From positions 26,460-90,459 of the forward strand of contig CABVRX010000013.1 in the NCBI GenBank assembly GCA_902500825.1: 64,000 bases of DNA, in the 5' to 3' direction. This stretch comes from an uncultured Nitrospira sp. Its GTDB lineage: Bacteria; Nitrospirota; Nitrospiria; Nitrospirales; Nitrospiraceae. The translations under genes and the position numbers were made by a program. The notes beneath the pieces were generated by a model that was not told the DNA's origin, did not search any database, and saw only the letters and a list, made by a program, of their open reading frames with translations. Of the stretch, positions 8,616 to 16,954 are shown piece by piece; position 1 is the stretch's first letter, and each line of letters starts with the position of its first letter.

Positions 8616-8819
8616 ACGTCTCGGCCTCAATGCGAAACGGCTGGAAGCCGACATGGCCAATCCCAAGTGGCAGGCCGTCATTGAGAAAAATTGAGCCCTG
8701 GCCCGCGAACTCGGCATCTCTGGGACGTCCGGCTTCATCGTTGGTAATGAGCTGGTACCGGGATGGTTGGATTTGAAGGGGCTGAAGGAGTTGATCGCGC
8801 GGGCGGGACAGGGAAAATG
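8616..8819 (+). pseudogene. Fragment of a second DsbA-like gene
   Basis: This stretch matches the last 66 or so codons of the DsbA-like gene (7687-7883) at high identity, including NPKWQAVIEKN, GTxGFIVGNELVPGWLDL and the terminal ARAG. One codon is now a stop: TGA at 8692-8694, where the intact gene has CGA. Nothing upstream of about 8616 resembles the N-terminal part or the CxxC active site. It is therefore a non-functional remnant of a duplication, separated from the intact gene by the DUF4160/DUF2442 pair. Confidence 0.85.
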
Positions 8820-9043
8820 ACGAATCGTTGGAAAGGCACAGGCACAGTATGGGCAGCCGGTGTTCGCAGGCCGCTGGATGGGCTGCGCGCCACTCAGGAG
8901 AGTGCTGTTATGCCGACCCGTATAAGAACCTATACTCAACGGTCATGGTGTATCGTTCACGAATCGCAGTGGCCTGTTATACGGACAGAAATCGGGCGTT
9001 CCAGCTCTTATGCGGATTGGCCTAAACATAGTTGGGTGGCATC

Positions 9044-9418
9044 ATGAAGCGCTTGGCACGGTTCGCGGCCGCATTGGTACTGCTGACCCTGGTATCCGGG
9101 TGCTCGACGATTGGGAGCAAGTACGGGTCGAAGCACCGCGATGAGCACGGCATGCCCCCGCAATTCGGGTACGCGTACTCCGGCATGGTGAGCTGGACAG
9201 GCAATTGGTGCTACTTCGTCTCACCGAACATGGAACACCTTCACATCAAGATCATTGTCGCCCCATTGATGTTTGTGTTCTTGCTAGTTGACCTTCCGCT
9301 CAGCGCTGCTGCGGATACAATCGTTCTGCCGTTCGAAGTGTTCCATGAACCGACGACACCACGTCTGACACTGACCGACGAGTGCAACTATTCGAGTATG
9401 AAATTGATCAAGGATTGA
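9044..9418 (+). CDS. YceK/YidQ-like small lipoprotein
   Basis: The protein has 124 residues from the ATG at 9044. A lipoprotein signal ends LVSGCSTIGS. The rest includes a YSGMVSWTGNWCYF segment, a hydrophobic stretch (IIVAPLMFVFLLVDLPLSAAADTIVLPFEV) and a short tail. The pattern of Cys lipobox plus LVDLPLSAAADTIVLP is typical of YceK/YidQ-family lipoproteins of unknown role. An attC-like palindrome begins 5 nt after its stop, and a GTTGGGT core-like heptamer sits just ahead of the start, so it is organised like an integron cassette gene. Confidence 0.7.
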   Translation: MKRLARFAAALVLLTLVSGCSTIGSKYGSKHRDEHGMPPQFGYAYSGMVSWTGNWCYFVSPNMEHLHIKIIVAPLMFVFLLVDLPLSAAADTIVLPFEVFHEPTTPRLTLTDECNYSSMKLIKD

Positions 9419-9422
9419 TGCC

Positions 9423-9506
9423 GCCCAACAACGCGCTTCACCGGACGCACCCGCTTCGCGGGAGTTCCCTCGCTTCGCCCGGCGCCGGTGAGCGCGGGCG
9501 TTAGAC
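9423..9506 (+). other. attC-like (integron cassette recombination) site
   Basis: The 84 bp begin with GCCCAAC (fits RYYYAAC) and end with GTTAGAC (fits GTTRRRY). The arms CGCGCTTCACCGG and CCGGTGAGCGCG pair with an unpaired extra base, leaving a middle section that can form further hairpins. Complementary core sites plus imperfect arms with extrahelical bases are what integron integrases recognise. No integrase gene lies in the window, so this is either an isolated cassette insertion or a relic. Confidence 0.68.
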
Positions 9507-9526
9507 CTTCGAGGAGAGGCAACCTT

Positions 9527-9690
9527 ATGACTACTCGGCGCAGTTTGGTAAGTTACTTGGTGCTCTCACGGCAGCCACCTTCCTGGGTGGCACAAAGGAA
9601 GCATTTGCGGTGACGAATGGCAAAGATACTTGGTTTATGCCAGAGGAGAGTGATCATCACCTGCAGACATGGATTCATAAGGACAGGGTC
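9527..9690 (+). pseudogene. Frameshifted fragment resembling agmatine deiminase
   Basis: An ATG at 9527 with a strong GAGGAGAGG site starts MTTRRSL, a Tat-type signal beginning. A one-base loss after about 9548 moves the reading frame, which then continues as KLLGALTAATFLGG, a signal core, and WFMPEESDHHLQTWI. The last piece resembles the N-terminal MPAExxxHxxTWM motif of the agmatine deiminase/PAD family. The similarity then stops within about 10 codons. I read it as the broken 5' end of an exported deiminase-family gene; the family call rests on one motif. Confidence 0.45.
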
Positions 9691-9887
9691 GGGTCTTGCA
9701 ATCAAGTATTGTGTATCTGCTCCGGCGCGTGGCCTGCATCACGTGACGTTTGGGGATCGTTTCATGGCAGAGCCTCGATGATTCAGTAGCCTGCCGCCAT
9801 TCTTTCACCATCCAGCCCTGATCTATCCATATTGCACCTCGGTCTGGCGGTGCGTATGATCGCACGGCTCCATCTCGAGGAGGTTCT

Positions 9888-10619
9888 ATGGCGAAGATCA
9901 CCGAGATCGCTCCGGACCTATTTCGAATCACGACCTTCCTTGCACCGTTCAATATTCAGTTCAGTCAGTTTTTGATGCGTGACGATGAACCGCTGTTATT
10001 TCATACCGGCCCGCGGGCGCTGTTTCCAGAAGTCAAATCCGCCGTGGCGTCGCTTATCGATCCGCAGACGTTGCGATGGATTGGCTTCAGCCATTTTGAA
10101 TCCGACGAATGTGCGACAGTGCCGGAGTGGCAGCGACTGGCTCCGCACTCAGAAGCGGTGTGTAGTCTGGTGGGCAAGATGGTGAGCGTTGATGATTGTC
10201 TGGCGCTTCGTCCCGCCAAAGGGATGGCCGATGGCGAGCTAATCGAAACCGGGCGATACCGCTTTCGCTTTCTGGCGACGCCGCATGTGCCCCATTGCTG
10301 GGAAGCCGGGCTACTGTTCGAGGAAACGGAGCGGACGCTCCTGTGCTCGGATCTCTTTCACCAAGACGGGGATGTCGAACCGATGACGGAATCGGATGTC
10401 ATCGACCGCTGTCGGAAGACGCTGCTGGGCTATCAGCAAGGTCCGTTGGCGAATTACGTGCCCTATTGTTCCGTGACTGATGCGACGCTACATCGGCTGG
10501 CGGCGCTACATCCGAAGCAACTGGCGACCATGCACGGCTCAGTCTATGTCGGCGATGGAAGTAAAGCGCTTCACGATCTTGCTACTGTTTGGCGGGAGGT
10601 CCTCAGTCCGCAGTCATAA
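9888..10619 (+). CDS. MBL-fold (ODP/flavodiiron-like) metallo-hydrolase
   Basis: This 243-residue protein has a metal-binding pattern close to that of the oxygen-binding di-iron proteins: HFESDE (His69, Glu71, Asp73), HVPHCWEAG near 130, CSDLFHQ near 155 and a final MHGS near 220. It lacks the flavodoxin domain of true flavodiiron proteins. Possible roles are O2/NO chemistry or hydrolysis; the substrate is unknown. The gene stands alone, with a clear GAGGAGG site before its ATG. Confidence 0.8.
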   Translation: MAKITEIAPDLFRITTFLAPFNIQFSQFLMRDDEPLLFHTGPRALFPEVKSAVASLIDPQTLRWIGFSHFESDECATVPEWQRLAPHSEAVCSLVGKMVSVDDCLALRPAKGMADGELIETGRYRFRFLATPHVPHCWEAGLLFEETERTLLCSDLFHQDGDVEPMTESDVIDRCRKTLLGYQQGPLANYVPYCSVTDATLHRLAALHPKQLATMHGSVYVGDGSKALHDLATVWREVLSPQS

Positions 10620-10703
10620 TCTGAACTGATTGGCTGCAACCATCCATGTAATAGAACCGACCAAAGAAGGTGTTGATTGCGCTGCCACAGTGAGGAACAG
10701 TGC

Positions 10704-11912
10704 ATGGGCAAGAACATCATCATCTGCTCGGACGGCACCGGAAACACATTCGATCGCCACGTGACCAACGTGACGCATCTGATCGAGTGTCTGGCACTAG
10801 ATAATCATAATCAGCAAGTGGCGGTGTATGACCAAGGTGTGGGCACGAGTGTACATCGCTGCAGGAAGGTGGATGCGTACAAGGAAGATCTCAAAGACAA
10901 AGAAGCCCTTCGGGTTCTACCGCCTCCGATCGAATCAAGGTTCCGGCCAAAGGCGTGGTTCGACCGCGGGCGTGGGCTCCTCTTCGGCTACGGTCTCAAG
11001 GAGAATGTTCGCGAAATGTATCGAGAGCTATCGAACTTGTATGCTGGATCTGACGATCGAGTGTTTCTGTTCGGCTTTAGTCGCGGTGCGTTCACGGTGC
11101 GCGCCTTGGCCGGGTTGTTATACCGGTGCCGACTTCCGCAGCCTGGGGTCACCGACTTTGATGCACGTTTCAACCGAGCATGGGAACTCTATGAGCCGAT
11201 GCGTGAGGATGAGACAGCGACCATGCCGTTCCGCAAGGACCAGCGATGGTGTCCTATTCATTTCCTTGGCATGTGGGACACGGTGAAATCCTATGGCGGA
11301 CTTAACCCCGTCATGTTGCCGCATCTTCGTCACAATCCCATCGTAAAATATGTTCGTCATGCCCTTGCGCTGCACGAACACCGCGCGTGGTTCCAACCCA
11401 CGACGTGGGGATTACTCGACTTAGATAAGGAAGGTGCCGTGACGCGTCTCAAGAAAGCGGATCTCCCATCTTACGAACAGCAAGATATTGATGAGGTGTG
11501 GTTCGGTGGCTGCCACTCCGACATCGGTGGCGGCGACAAAGAAGAAGTTACCGCAAGAATTGCCTTGCGTTGGATGTTGGGCGAAGCCGTAAACGTCGAG
11601 TGGGGCCTGAAATTGAACCATACAGGCAGGGCGTTACTCGGAACCGACGATCTGCCAGGGTTACCGGAGATCCATGATTTATGGAATCTCGGTTGGTGGA
11701 CAGTGGAGCAGGTGTTGAGGAAGGAGATCGACAATAGCGGCATCCATCCCATCAAAAAATGGGCATGGGGAAGTAATGGAAAACGAGAACCCGCCAAGCG
11801 GCTTCATCGTTGCGGCGGTAAAGTTTTCCTGCACGTGACCGTGGGCAGTAGGTATTTGGTCCCGGGCAAGGTCGTACAGCGTCACACCAAGTCATTGCCC
11901 AATGAAGCCTAA
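10704..11912 (+). CDS. DUF2235 (Tle1-like) alpha/beta hydrolase
   Basis: From the ATG at 10704 (GTGAGGAAC upstream) the protein has 402 residues and starts MGKNIIICSDGTGN, the standard DUF2235 opening. The nucleophile elbow GFSRG lies near residue 116. The domain is shared with Tle1 phospholipases of type VI secretion and with many stand-alone proteins. No T6SS genes are nearby, so a secreted effector role is not supported here. An in-frame TTG at 10677 would add nine residues but has poorer support. Confidence 0.85.
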   Translation: MGKNIIICSDGTGNTFDRHVTNVTHLIECLALDNHNQQVAVYDQGVGTSVHRCRKVDAYKEDLKDKEALRVLPPPIESRFRPKAWFDRGRGLLFGYGLKENVREMYRELSNLYAGSDDRVFLFGFSRGAFTVRALAGLLYRCRLPQPGVTDFDARFNRAWELYEPMREDETATMPFRKDQRWCPIHFLGMWDTVKSYGGLNPVMLPHLRHNPIVKYVRHALALHEHRAWFQPTTWGLLDLDKEGAVTRLKKADLPSYEQQDIDEVWFGGCHSDIGGGDKEEVTARIALRWMLGEAVNVEWGLKLNHTGRALLGTDDLPGLPEIHDLWNLGWWTVEQVLRKEIDNSGIHPIKKWAWGSNGKREPAKRLHRCGGKVFLHVTVGSRYLVPGKVVQRHTKSLPNEA

Positions 11913-12030
11913 ACCTTCCTCAACGGTTCTCGCCTTCCCACCTCGCCATAGACCTGTCTCTCTCGAAAAAGTAGAATACGTCCAACAGTCGTTCCTTTAT
12001 AAAGATTGAGGACTGACGAGAACAAGGAAT

Positions 12031-12657
12031 ATGAAGATCGTCGTTATCGGAGCTTCGGCTGGAGTGGGACTTCTGGTCACGCGGCTCGCCCTTGAAAAGG
12101 GACATGAGGTTACCACCTTCTCGCGCCGGGTCGTTCCACTTCCGGATCACGCTAAACTGAGAAGAGTGCAGGGTAGTGCGACTAACCTAAATGATGTAAG
12201 AGCCGCAGCAGAAGGAGCTGACGCCATTCTGGTGACACTCGGCGTGAAAAGCCCCTTCGCCACCACGCTGTTTTCCGACTCTGCGCGTCTCCTGCTACAG
12301 GTGCAACAGGAGACCGGTTCCTCTCCAACGCTCATCGTGTTAACGGGTTTCGGTGCAGGCGACAGCTGGAGCTACAACTCGCTTCCCATGAAGATCCTCT
12401 TTACGCTGCTCCTCAAGAAAGTCTACGCGGACAAAGGTGAGCAGGAGCGCATAATTGCAGACGCGTATCCCCGCTGGGAAATCGTGCGCCCGGGCCGGTT
12501 AACCAACGGCACGATGACGGGCCGTTATCGCGTACTGGACGAGTTGGTGAAAGGGATGCGGGTAGGCGCTATTTTCCGTTCTGATGTGGCGCACTTCATG
12601 GTGGCGCAGGCGGAGAATCCCACCTACCTCGGCAAGTATGCAGCGCTCACCTATTGA
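12031..12657 (+). CDS. NAD(P)H-binding SDR-like oxidoreductase
   Basis: The 208-residue protein opens with a Rossmann dinucleotide-binding motif (VVIGASAGVGLLVTRLA), followed by TTFSRRVVPLP and a VTLGVKSPF strand. It belongs to the atypical short-chain dehydrogenase/NmrA-like group (BVR-B type), in which the cofactor-binding part is conserved and substrates vary. The PGRLTNG motif near residue 155 supports this. Its 3' end overlaps the convergent DUF5069 gene by 7 nt. Confidence 0.8.
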   Translation: MKIVVIGASAGVGLLVTRLALEKGHEVTTFSRRVVPLPDHAKLRRVQGSATNLNDVRAAAEGADAILVTLGVKSPFATTLFSDSARLLLQVQQETGSSPTLIVLTGFGAGDSWSYNSLPMKILFTLLLKKVYADKGEQERIIADAYPRWEIVRPGRLTNGTMTGRYRVLDELVKGMRVGAIFRSDVAHFMVAQAENPTYLGKYAALTY

Positions 12658-13100
12658 TGGTGATGTGCCGGTTCTCGTCTTGGGACGGCCCGTCTTTCTT
12701 CCAGATCTTGCAGATCCGACCAAGCGGCAATATCGGTGCGTGATGGGTCGATGGCGGCCAGGTATTTTTTGAACTTGGCCGCACTTTCAGGAGAACTCGG
12801 TCCACGTGCCAACAGCTTCTGATTCCATTCTTCCAACTCAGTAGGCTGGTGCGGTGTTGCTGTTTGCTCAAGCCATTTCACGACTCCGTCATCGGTCGAA
12901 TTGGCCTTCACCGCCGAGGTGAACTGCTCGCTGGTAATCCCGACAAACTCCATCAGTCGGTCGTCCATTGGACAGGGGTAGATATATTCCCCCTCTGTCC
13001 CTGCGACCACGGCCCGGCACTTGTCGATCATGCGGGCGAGGTGGGCATAGCCCGCCAGCTTGAATCGCATGCTGCGAGGGAAGTCTTTCCGTAAGTCCAT
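12651..13100 (-). CDS. DUF5069-family protein
   Basis: The 149-residue cytoplasmic protein opens MDLRKDFPRSMRFKLAGYAHLARMIDKCRA, the usual beginning of DUF5069, and has a conserved FVGITSEQF segment. The function is unknown. It has no signal peptide. A palindromic repeat copy sits 7 bp upstream of its start, between it and the DUF3386 gene. Confidence 0.78.
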   Translation of the reverse strand: MDLRKDFPRSMRFKLAGYAHLARMIDKCRAVVAGTEGEYIYPCPMDDRLMEFVGITSEQFTSAVKANSTDDGVVKWLEQTATPHQPTELEEWNQKLLARGPSSPESAAKFKKYLAAIDPSRTDIAAWSDLQDLEERRAVPRREPAHHHQ

Positions 13101-13107
13101 CGTTAGC

Positions 13108-13227
13108 AGGATGCTGAAAAAGTCTGCCAGCGGCGTTCTCGCATCGCTCAGAGGCTCAACGTACCGAAGCGTACGCCTCGCCCCTTCGCTCGCTGCGGCC
13201 TTGCTGGACAGCCTTTTTGAGCATCCT
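13108..13227. repeat. Palindromic intergenic repeat, copy B
   Basis: This 120-bp element has AGGATGCTGAAAAA and TTTTTGAGCATCCT ends and a central CGTACCGAAGCGTACG palindrome. Its reverse complement matches copy D (49727-49847) at roughly 95% by eye. It lies between two minus-strand genes (DUF3386 and DUF5069). Confidence 0.88.
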
Positions 13228-13252
13228 TATCCTAAAGTTTGTCCACAACCTG

Positions 13253-13924
13253 TTAGAGCAATTTATGGTTCTTAAAGGTCAGGTTTTTGACAACGACCTG
13301 GCCATTCTCGTAGGTGATGATCCGTCTGGTCGCTGGAAGGTCTGACGAACCGACGCGGACATGGGTATCGGTGAAGCTTTCGACGTTGGTCAGTTTGCCG
13401 TCGGTCGGCGAATAGTAATAGACCGTGTATTTGGTCGTGAGATTCTTCTGGTCCTGTGTGATCGCGCTCTCCTCGACGTTGATCGTAAAGGCGAACGGGT
13501 TCATGCCGGGATGAGCCATCTTGCGGTTGATCTGTGTGATGCGGTTGTCCTTGATCCGGTAGAAGGAATTCGAGCCATGGATATTCAGTTTGGTGCCGAG
13601 CGGATGACCATCTTCCTCCATCGTCAAGGAATACTTTCCGTCGGATTCTTCGAAGCTTCGCGGTCCCCGATGGACCGCAATCATGCCCAGTTGCTCTTGC
13701 GCCCATTTTTGGGTCTCACCATCACCAAGCTGAACAGATACTTCGCGTGGGCCTTTGACGATGACGGGGCCGCTGGTTTCTTTTCCGTTTACATTGACGG
13801 TGAGGTCAGCCGTAAACCCCTGAAAGTCTTTTTGCCACCGTGCGGTCCTTTCGAACGCTTGGCGCAGTAGATCACGTGCTTGAGGGTCATCGGTGATGGT
13901 TGAAGATTCTTGCGTATGCTCCAT
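13253..13924 (-). CDS. DUF3386-family protein
   Basis: The 223-residue protein matches the DUF3386 layout known mainly from cyanobacteria: an N-terminal ARDLLRQAFERTARW helix, then mostly beta structure with FTADLTVNVNGK, a MHRG-like AVHRGPRSF element and a C-terminal RRIITYENG. It has no signal peptide and its role is unknown. The stop codon is 25 bp from repeat copy B. Confidence 0.78.
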   Translation of the reverse strand: MEHTQESSTITDDPQARDLLRQAFERTARWQKDFQGFTADLTVNVNGKETSGPVIVKGPREVSVQLGDGETQKWAQEQLGMIAVHRGPRSFEESDGKYSLTMEEDGHPLGTKLNIHGSNSFYRIKDNRITQINRKMAHPGMNPFAFTINVEESAITQDQKNLTTKYTVYYYSPTDGKLTNVESFTDTHVRVGSSDLPATRRIITYENGQVVVKNLTFKNHKLL

Positions 13925-14171
13925 GGTAGATCTCCTCTTCAGAAAAGCATCGACAGGCTATATGTATACCGACACGAGCCGTCACACTCAATAGTGAAAT
14001 CCCTGGGCCGGCAGTTTTTTTCTGTGCCAGAGCCCGCTGATACATCACGCAACATTCGATATTCCAAAAATCATCATAATTCTGATATACTTCGGCGATT
14101 TTTTTGAGTTGGTGTATTTGGACCGCAACAGTCCTGATCAGCCGGTCAGCCTGCGTTGAGGAAGGATGGGC

Positions 14172-14513
14172 ATGGAACGACGAGCTGCTTCGCATACCGA
14201 AGAAGAAGAGATGAACCAACGCCGCAAGCTTTTGAATGCGGCGAGACGAGGCGACACGAAGGCTATCAGCAGGTTGTTCGAACTCTATCAAGTACGTGTG
14301 CTCAGCGGAGACCAATTAGCCAAGGTCAATCGCACTGCTGTCTACATGACTCCCGTCAAGCACAACAGCAAATCAAGGGCTGCGGAGAAAAGCGAAAAAG
14401 CGAGTGCTTCGAAGGCAGGAAAGAAATCGAGCAAAGTCTCTAAACCGGTTGCTAAACAGCAGCCGGTTAGCACAGCCAAAAAAACAACCAACAGCCCATC
14501 CAAGCATAAATAA
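14172..14513 (+). CDS. Small protein with Lys/Ser-rich basic tail
   Basis: This protein has 113 residues from the ATG at 14172, which is preceded by GAGGAAGG; an ATG at 14166 lies too close to that site. The first half is helical (QRRKLLNAARRGDTKAISRL), followed by a short conserved-looking LYQVRVLSGDQLAKV. The last 50 residues are Lys/Ser/Ala-rich and resemble histone-H1-type tails (for example EKASASKAGKKSSK). Such a tail could bind nucleic acid. I do not recognise the family. Confidence 0.6.
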   Translation: MERRAASHTEEEEMNQRRKLLNAARRGDTKAISRLFELYQVRVLSGDQLAKVNRTAVYMTPVKHNSKSRAAEKSEKASASKAGKKSSKVSKPVAKQQPVSTAKKTTNSPSKHK

Positions 14514-14525
14514 GAGAAGGTTGGG

Positions 14526-14822
14526 CTACTGCACGGCGACTCTGAGTCCGCCTCCTGCGAGTTTTGCCGCAATATCATCCGCCTGTTCTGTCGATCCGGT
14601 AAAGACGATCGCTTCTCCATCGTGATCGATACGCCAGGCCAATTCAAATGCTTTGTTTGAGTTCATGCTGGGAATAAATCGGCAAAAGAGCTCGATCACC
14701 TGTTGGTATGTGTGACAGTCGCAGTTGTACACGACGACACGCGACTCAAATCCGGTTCCTGAACCGGTTTGCACGTCTTCGGTGGTGTCCGGAATTGTCT
14801 GTGGTGTGGAGGGTGTCGGCAT
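14526..14822 (-). CDS. ClpS-like protease adaptor protein
   Basis: After a 30-residue variable extension, this 98-residue protein follows the ClpS pattern: VVVYNCDCHTYQQVIELFCRF corresponds to the ClpS LLNDDYTxxxxV region, and AFELAWRIDHDGEAIVFTG to the VHxxGK region. ClpS delivers N-degron substrates to ClpAP. The Asn and second Asp of the NDD motif and the His are kept, while the first Asp is Cys. It may be a diverged or alternative ClpS; no clpA is adjacent. Confidence 0.72.
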   Translation of the reverse strand: MPTPSTPQTIPDTTEDVQTGSGTGFESRVVVYNCDCHTYQQVIELFCRFIPSMNSNKAFELAWRIDHDGEAIVFTGSTEQADDIAAKLAGGGLRVAVQ

Positions 14823-14890
14823 TGAGCGGGGCTTCTAGCAGAGCTGGCGGAAACAGTTCGACTCCGAGTCGCCGGATGTCATGCAGGAAA

Positions 14891-15103
14891 TTACACCTTG
14901 TCCATATCGATTACTTCGGTTGCATCCCATAGGTTTTTCAACTCGGCATCAGCCAAATCCTTTTCACGATCTGTTTCGGTTTCTTCTCCAAATGTTCGTC
15001 GCGGCGGTCCTGATGTCGCGTCCGTGTCCCTGTCCTCAGTGACCGATGCGGTATTCGCCTGGGAACGGCGCCGTTTCTTTGACGGATCCATGTTGACCGG
15101 CAT
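14891..15103 (-). CDS. Small charged hypothetical protein
   Basis: The reading frame gives 70 residues from the ATG at 15103, which has a strong GGAAGGAG site 5 nt upstream; a longer in-frame start at 15133 lacks one. The protein is very hydrophilic (KKRRRSQ near the start, ETETDREKDLADAELKNLWD near the end) and probably disordered with a short C-terminal helix. No family is recognised. Confidence 0.5.
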   Translation of the reverse strand: MPVNMDPSKKRRRSQANTASVTEDRDTDATSGPPRRTFGEETETDREKDLADAELKNLWDATEVIDMDKV

Positions 15104-15251
15104 GAGGCTCCTTCCGAGAACCGCTGTCTTCAATGGTAGTCTTCTCTAATTGCGACCGTCTTGTCAATCGTCGAAGGACGCTGGGTGGCTCCAACCAGGA
15201 TGGGTTCTACCGCCTCGTTCTCTATTTCAACGTAGCGATCTTGTGGCCCGC

Positions 15252-16382
15252 TCAGAATAGCTGCTCTGCCACTGTATCGGCGTAGCGCCGGCCCAAGGAC
15301 GTCAGTCGTACCCAATTGTGATCGGCATCGAGCAGGCCCTTCGCGATCAGTGCTTCGATCTGATGATCTCGTTCCGCTGCCGTGATGGTTGTTCGAGGGA
15401 CACCACGAAGAAGACGCAAGCCGAACACTAGGGCATCTCGCTGACGCTCGGATACCGAGAGAGTTGTGTGGTCCGTCATCGGCAGACGGTTGTCGTTCAA
15501 ACAGGCAGCATAGGCGCCGAGATCCGCAACATTTCCAAACCGGATTCCATGAAGATAGGACTGCGCACTGGGGCCGAGCCCAAGATACTCGCCACCGGTC
15601 CAGTAGAGGAGATTATGGCGACAGGCACAATCGGGTTTGGCATAGTTGGAAATTTCATAGCGGGAAAATCCTTCTTGAGCGAGAAAACGCTCCGCTGCAG
15701 ATTCCATGTCGATCTGAAGCATGTCGTCAGGTGGCGAGACAAGATTCCGAGCGATGTTCTGAGCAAGCCTGGTGTCTTCCTCAATGGTCAGGGCATAACA
15801 GGAGATATGCGACGGGGCCAGCATCATGAGCGATTCCAAGGTGTGTGCCCAATCCTGCAACGATTGGCCCGGCAGCCCATACATCAGATCGAGGTTGATA
15901 TTGCTGAATCCAGCGTGACGTGCGGCCTGGACTGCGACCGCCGTATCCTGTACTTGTCCAAAACGACCAATGGAAGCGAAGTCCTTGTCTTCCATGGACT
16001 CCGCTCCAAAGCTGATCCGATTGAATCCTGCATCAGCCAAAATCGTGAGATCTTGTACGGTGACGGAGGTGGGGTGGGCCTCCACTGTGATTTCGGCCGC
16101 GCTGGCAATCGGCCATGTTGCTCGAATCAGCGTCAGAAGTGAGGCCAACTGATCGGCAGGGAGGGATGTCGGCGTTCCTCCACCGAAATAGATGCTCTGC
16201 AAGACGTGGCCGTCCAGAGACGCTTTTCGACGATAGAGCGAAATTTCTTGGACAAGTGCTGAGTGAAACAGCGCCATGCTATCGGACTGAGCAATTTCGA
16301 GGTAGAAAGCGCAAAAGTGGCAACGGCGGCGACAAAATGGGATATGAACGTACAAACCGAGGTTTTCGTCCGAAGGGCTCAT
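15252..16382 (-). CDS. hemW: HemW-like radical SAM protein
   Basis: The 376-residue protein opens with YVHIPFCRRRCHFCAF, the radical SAM CxxxCxxC motif (Cys17, Cys21, Cys24) with the HemW-type extra Cys replaced by Ala. It also contains YFGGGTPTSL and NLDLMYGLPGQ, typical of the HemW/oxygen-independent coproporphyrinogen oxidase-like family. HemW is a heme chaperone rather than a coproporphyrinogen oxidase. In HemW the motif is usually CxxxCxxCxF/Y with Cys4 variable, so the exact subgroup needs alignment. Its start overlaps the upstream 90-residue gene by 4 nt. Confidence 0.83.
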   Translation of the reverse strand: MSPSDENLGLYVHIPFCRRRCHFCAFYLEIAQSDSMALFHSALVQEISLYRRKASLDGHVLQSIYFGGGTPTSLPADQLASLLTLIRATWPIASAAEITVEAHPTSVTVQDLTILADAGFNRISFGAESMEDKDFASIGRFGQVQDTAVAVQAARHAGFSNINLDLMYGLPGQSLQDWAHTLESLMMLAPSHISCYALTIEEDTRLAQNIARNLVSPPDDMLQIDMESAAERFLAQEGFSRYEISNYAKPDCACRHNLLYWTGGEYLGLGPSAQSYLHGIRFGNVADLGAYAACLNDNRLPMTDHTTLSVSERQRDALVFGLRLLRGVPRTTITAAERDHQIEALIAKGLLDADHNWVRLTSLGRRYADTVAEQLF

Positions 16383-16651
16383 CGTTTCAGCGAGAAGGGA
16401 AGGGGTTGTGAGAAATTCTTAGCCACGACGATTTCGATTTCGTCGGCCGGCGAGACGCCTCGGTTGCGGATATGCGACGCCCACCCGTCATGCCTGCGGA
16501 GCGATTCAAAGACGGATTTGAGCAGTTGCGGTTTGATCCGGGATTCCCACTCGTGCAGCCAATGGCGTTCGTCTTCGTCGCCGGCATAGTCGTCGGGAAA
16601 CGAGGCTTCCAGCGTGAAGCGAATGGTAAATGTTTTGTCTTCCTGGTACAT
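16379..16651 (-). CDS. Conserved hypothetical protein upstream of hemW
   Basis: This acidic 90-residue soluble protein contains ASFPDDYAGDEDERHWLHEW near its middle. Its stop codon overlaps the hemW start (ATGA), so the two are likely translated together. I do not recognise the family. Its position suggests either simple co-transcription or a role next to the heme chaperone. Confidence 0.68.
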   Translation of the reverse strand: MYQEDKTFTIRFTLEASFPDDYAGDEDERHWLHEWESRIKPQLLKSVFESLRRHDGWASHIRNRGVSPADEIEIVVAKNFSQPLPFSLKR

Positions 16652-16722
16652 AAGATCCCTGTCGTTGCGATTCAGCCGTCGTAATTTTATAATGCTCCTA
16701 GCAACCGAAGGAGTCGTGAGCT

Positions 16723-16947
16723 ATGCCTATCTTCGAATATGTGTGTCGAGAATGCAATCACCGTTTTGAGCTGCTGATGCAAGGATCGGCGGAGGCGGCT
16801 TGCCCCCAGTGCAAGACGACCAAGCTTGATAAACAGTTTTCCGCCTTTGGAGTCGGGGCCACGACCAGCTGGACATCCTCGGCCGGTCCCGGCGCATGCG
16901 GCAGTTGCGGTGATCCCCGTGGGCCCGGCGCGTGCTCAATGAACTAA
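16723..16947 (+). CDS. FmdB-type zinc ribbon regulatory protein
   Basis: The 74-residue protein has the FmdB/putative regulatory zinc-ribbon pattern MPIFEYVCRECNHRFELL, followed by a second pair CPQCKTTKLDKQFSAFG. The tail is Gly/Ser/Cys-rich (GACGSCGDPRG). Members bind zinc through two CxxC pairs; the cellular role is unclear. A strong GAAGGAG site precedes the ATG. It is followed 7 nt later by a hypothetical gene. Confidence 0.85.
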   Translation: MPIFEYVCRECNHRFELLMQGSAEAACPQCKTTKLDKQFSAFGVGATTSWTSSAGPGACGSCGDPRGPGACSMN

Positions 16948-16954
16948 ATGTCCT

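Noticed and set aside
8934..9037. A second attC-like region ahead of the lipoprotein gene (ACTCAAC ... GTTGGGT)
   Set aside because: The core heptamers are present but the arms do not pair; only the site at 9423 is convincing.
6546..9690. A genomic island or prophage covering the accessory patch
   Set aside because: No integrase, phage gene, tRNA-adjacent boundary or flanking repeats were seen; only small-scale rearrangement is supported.
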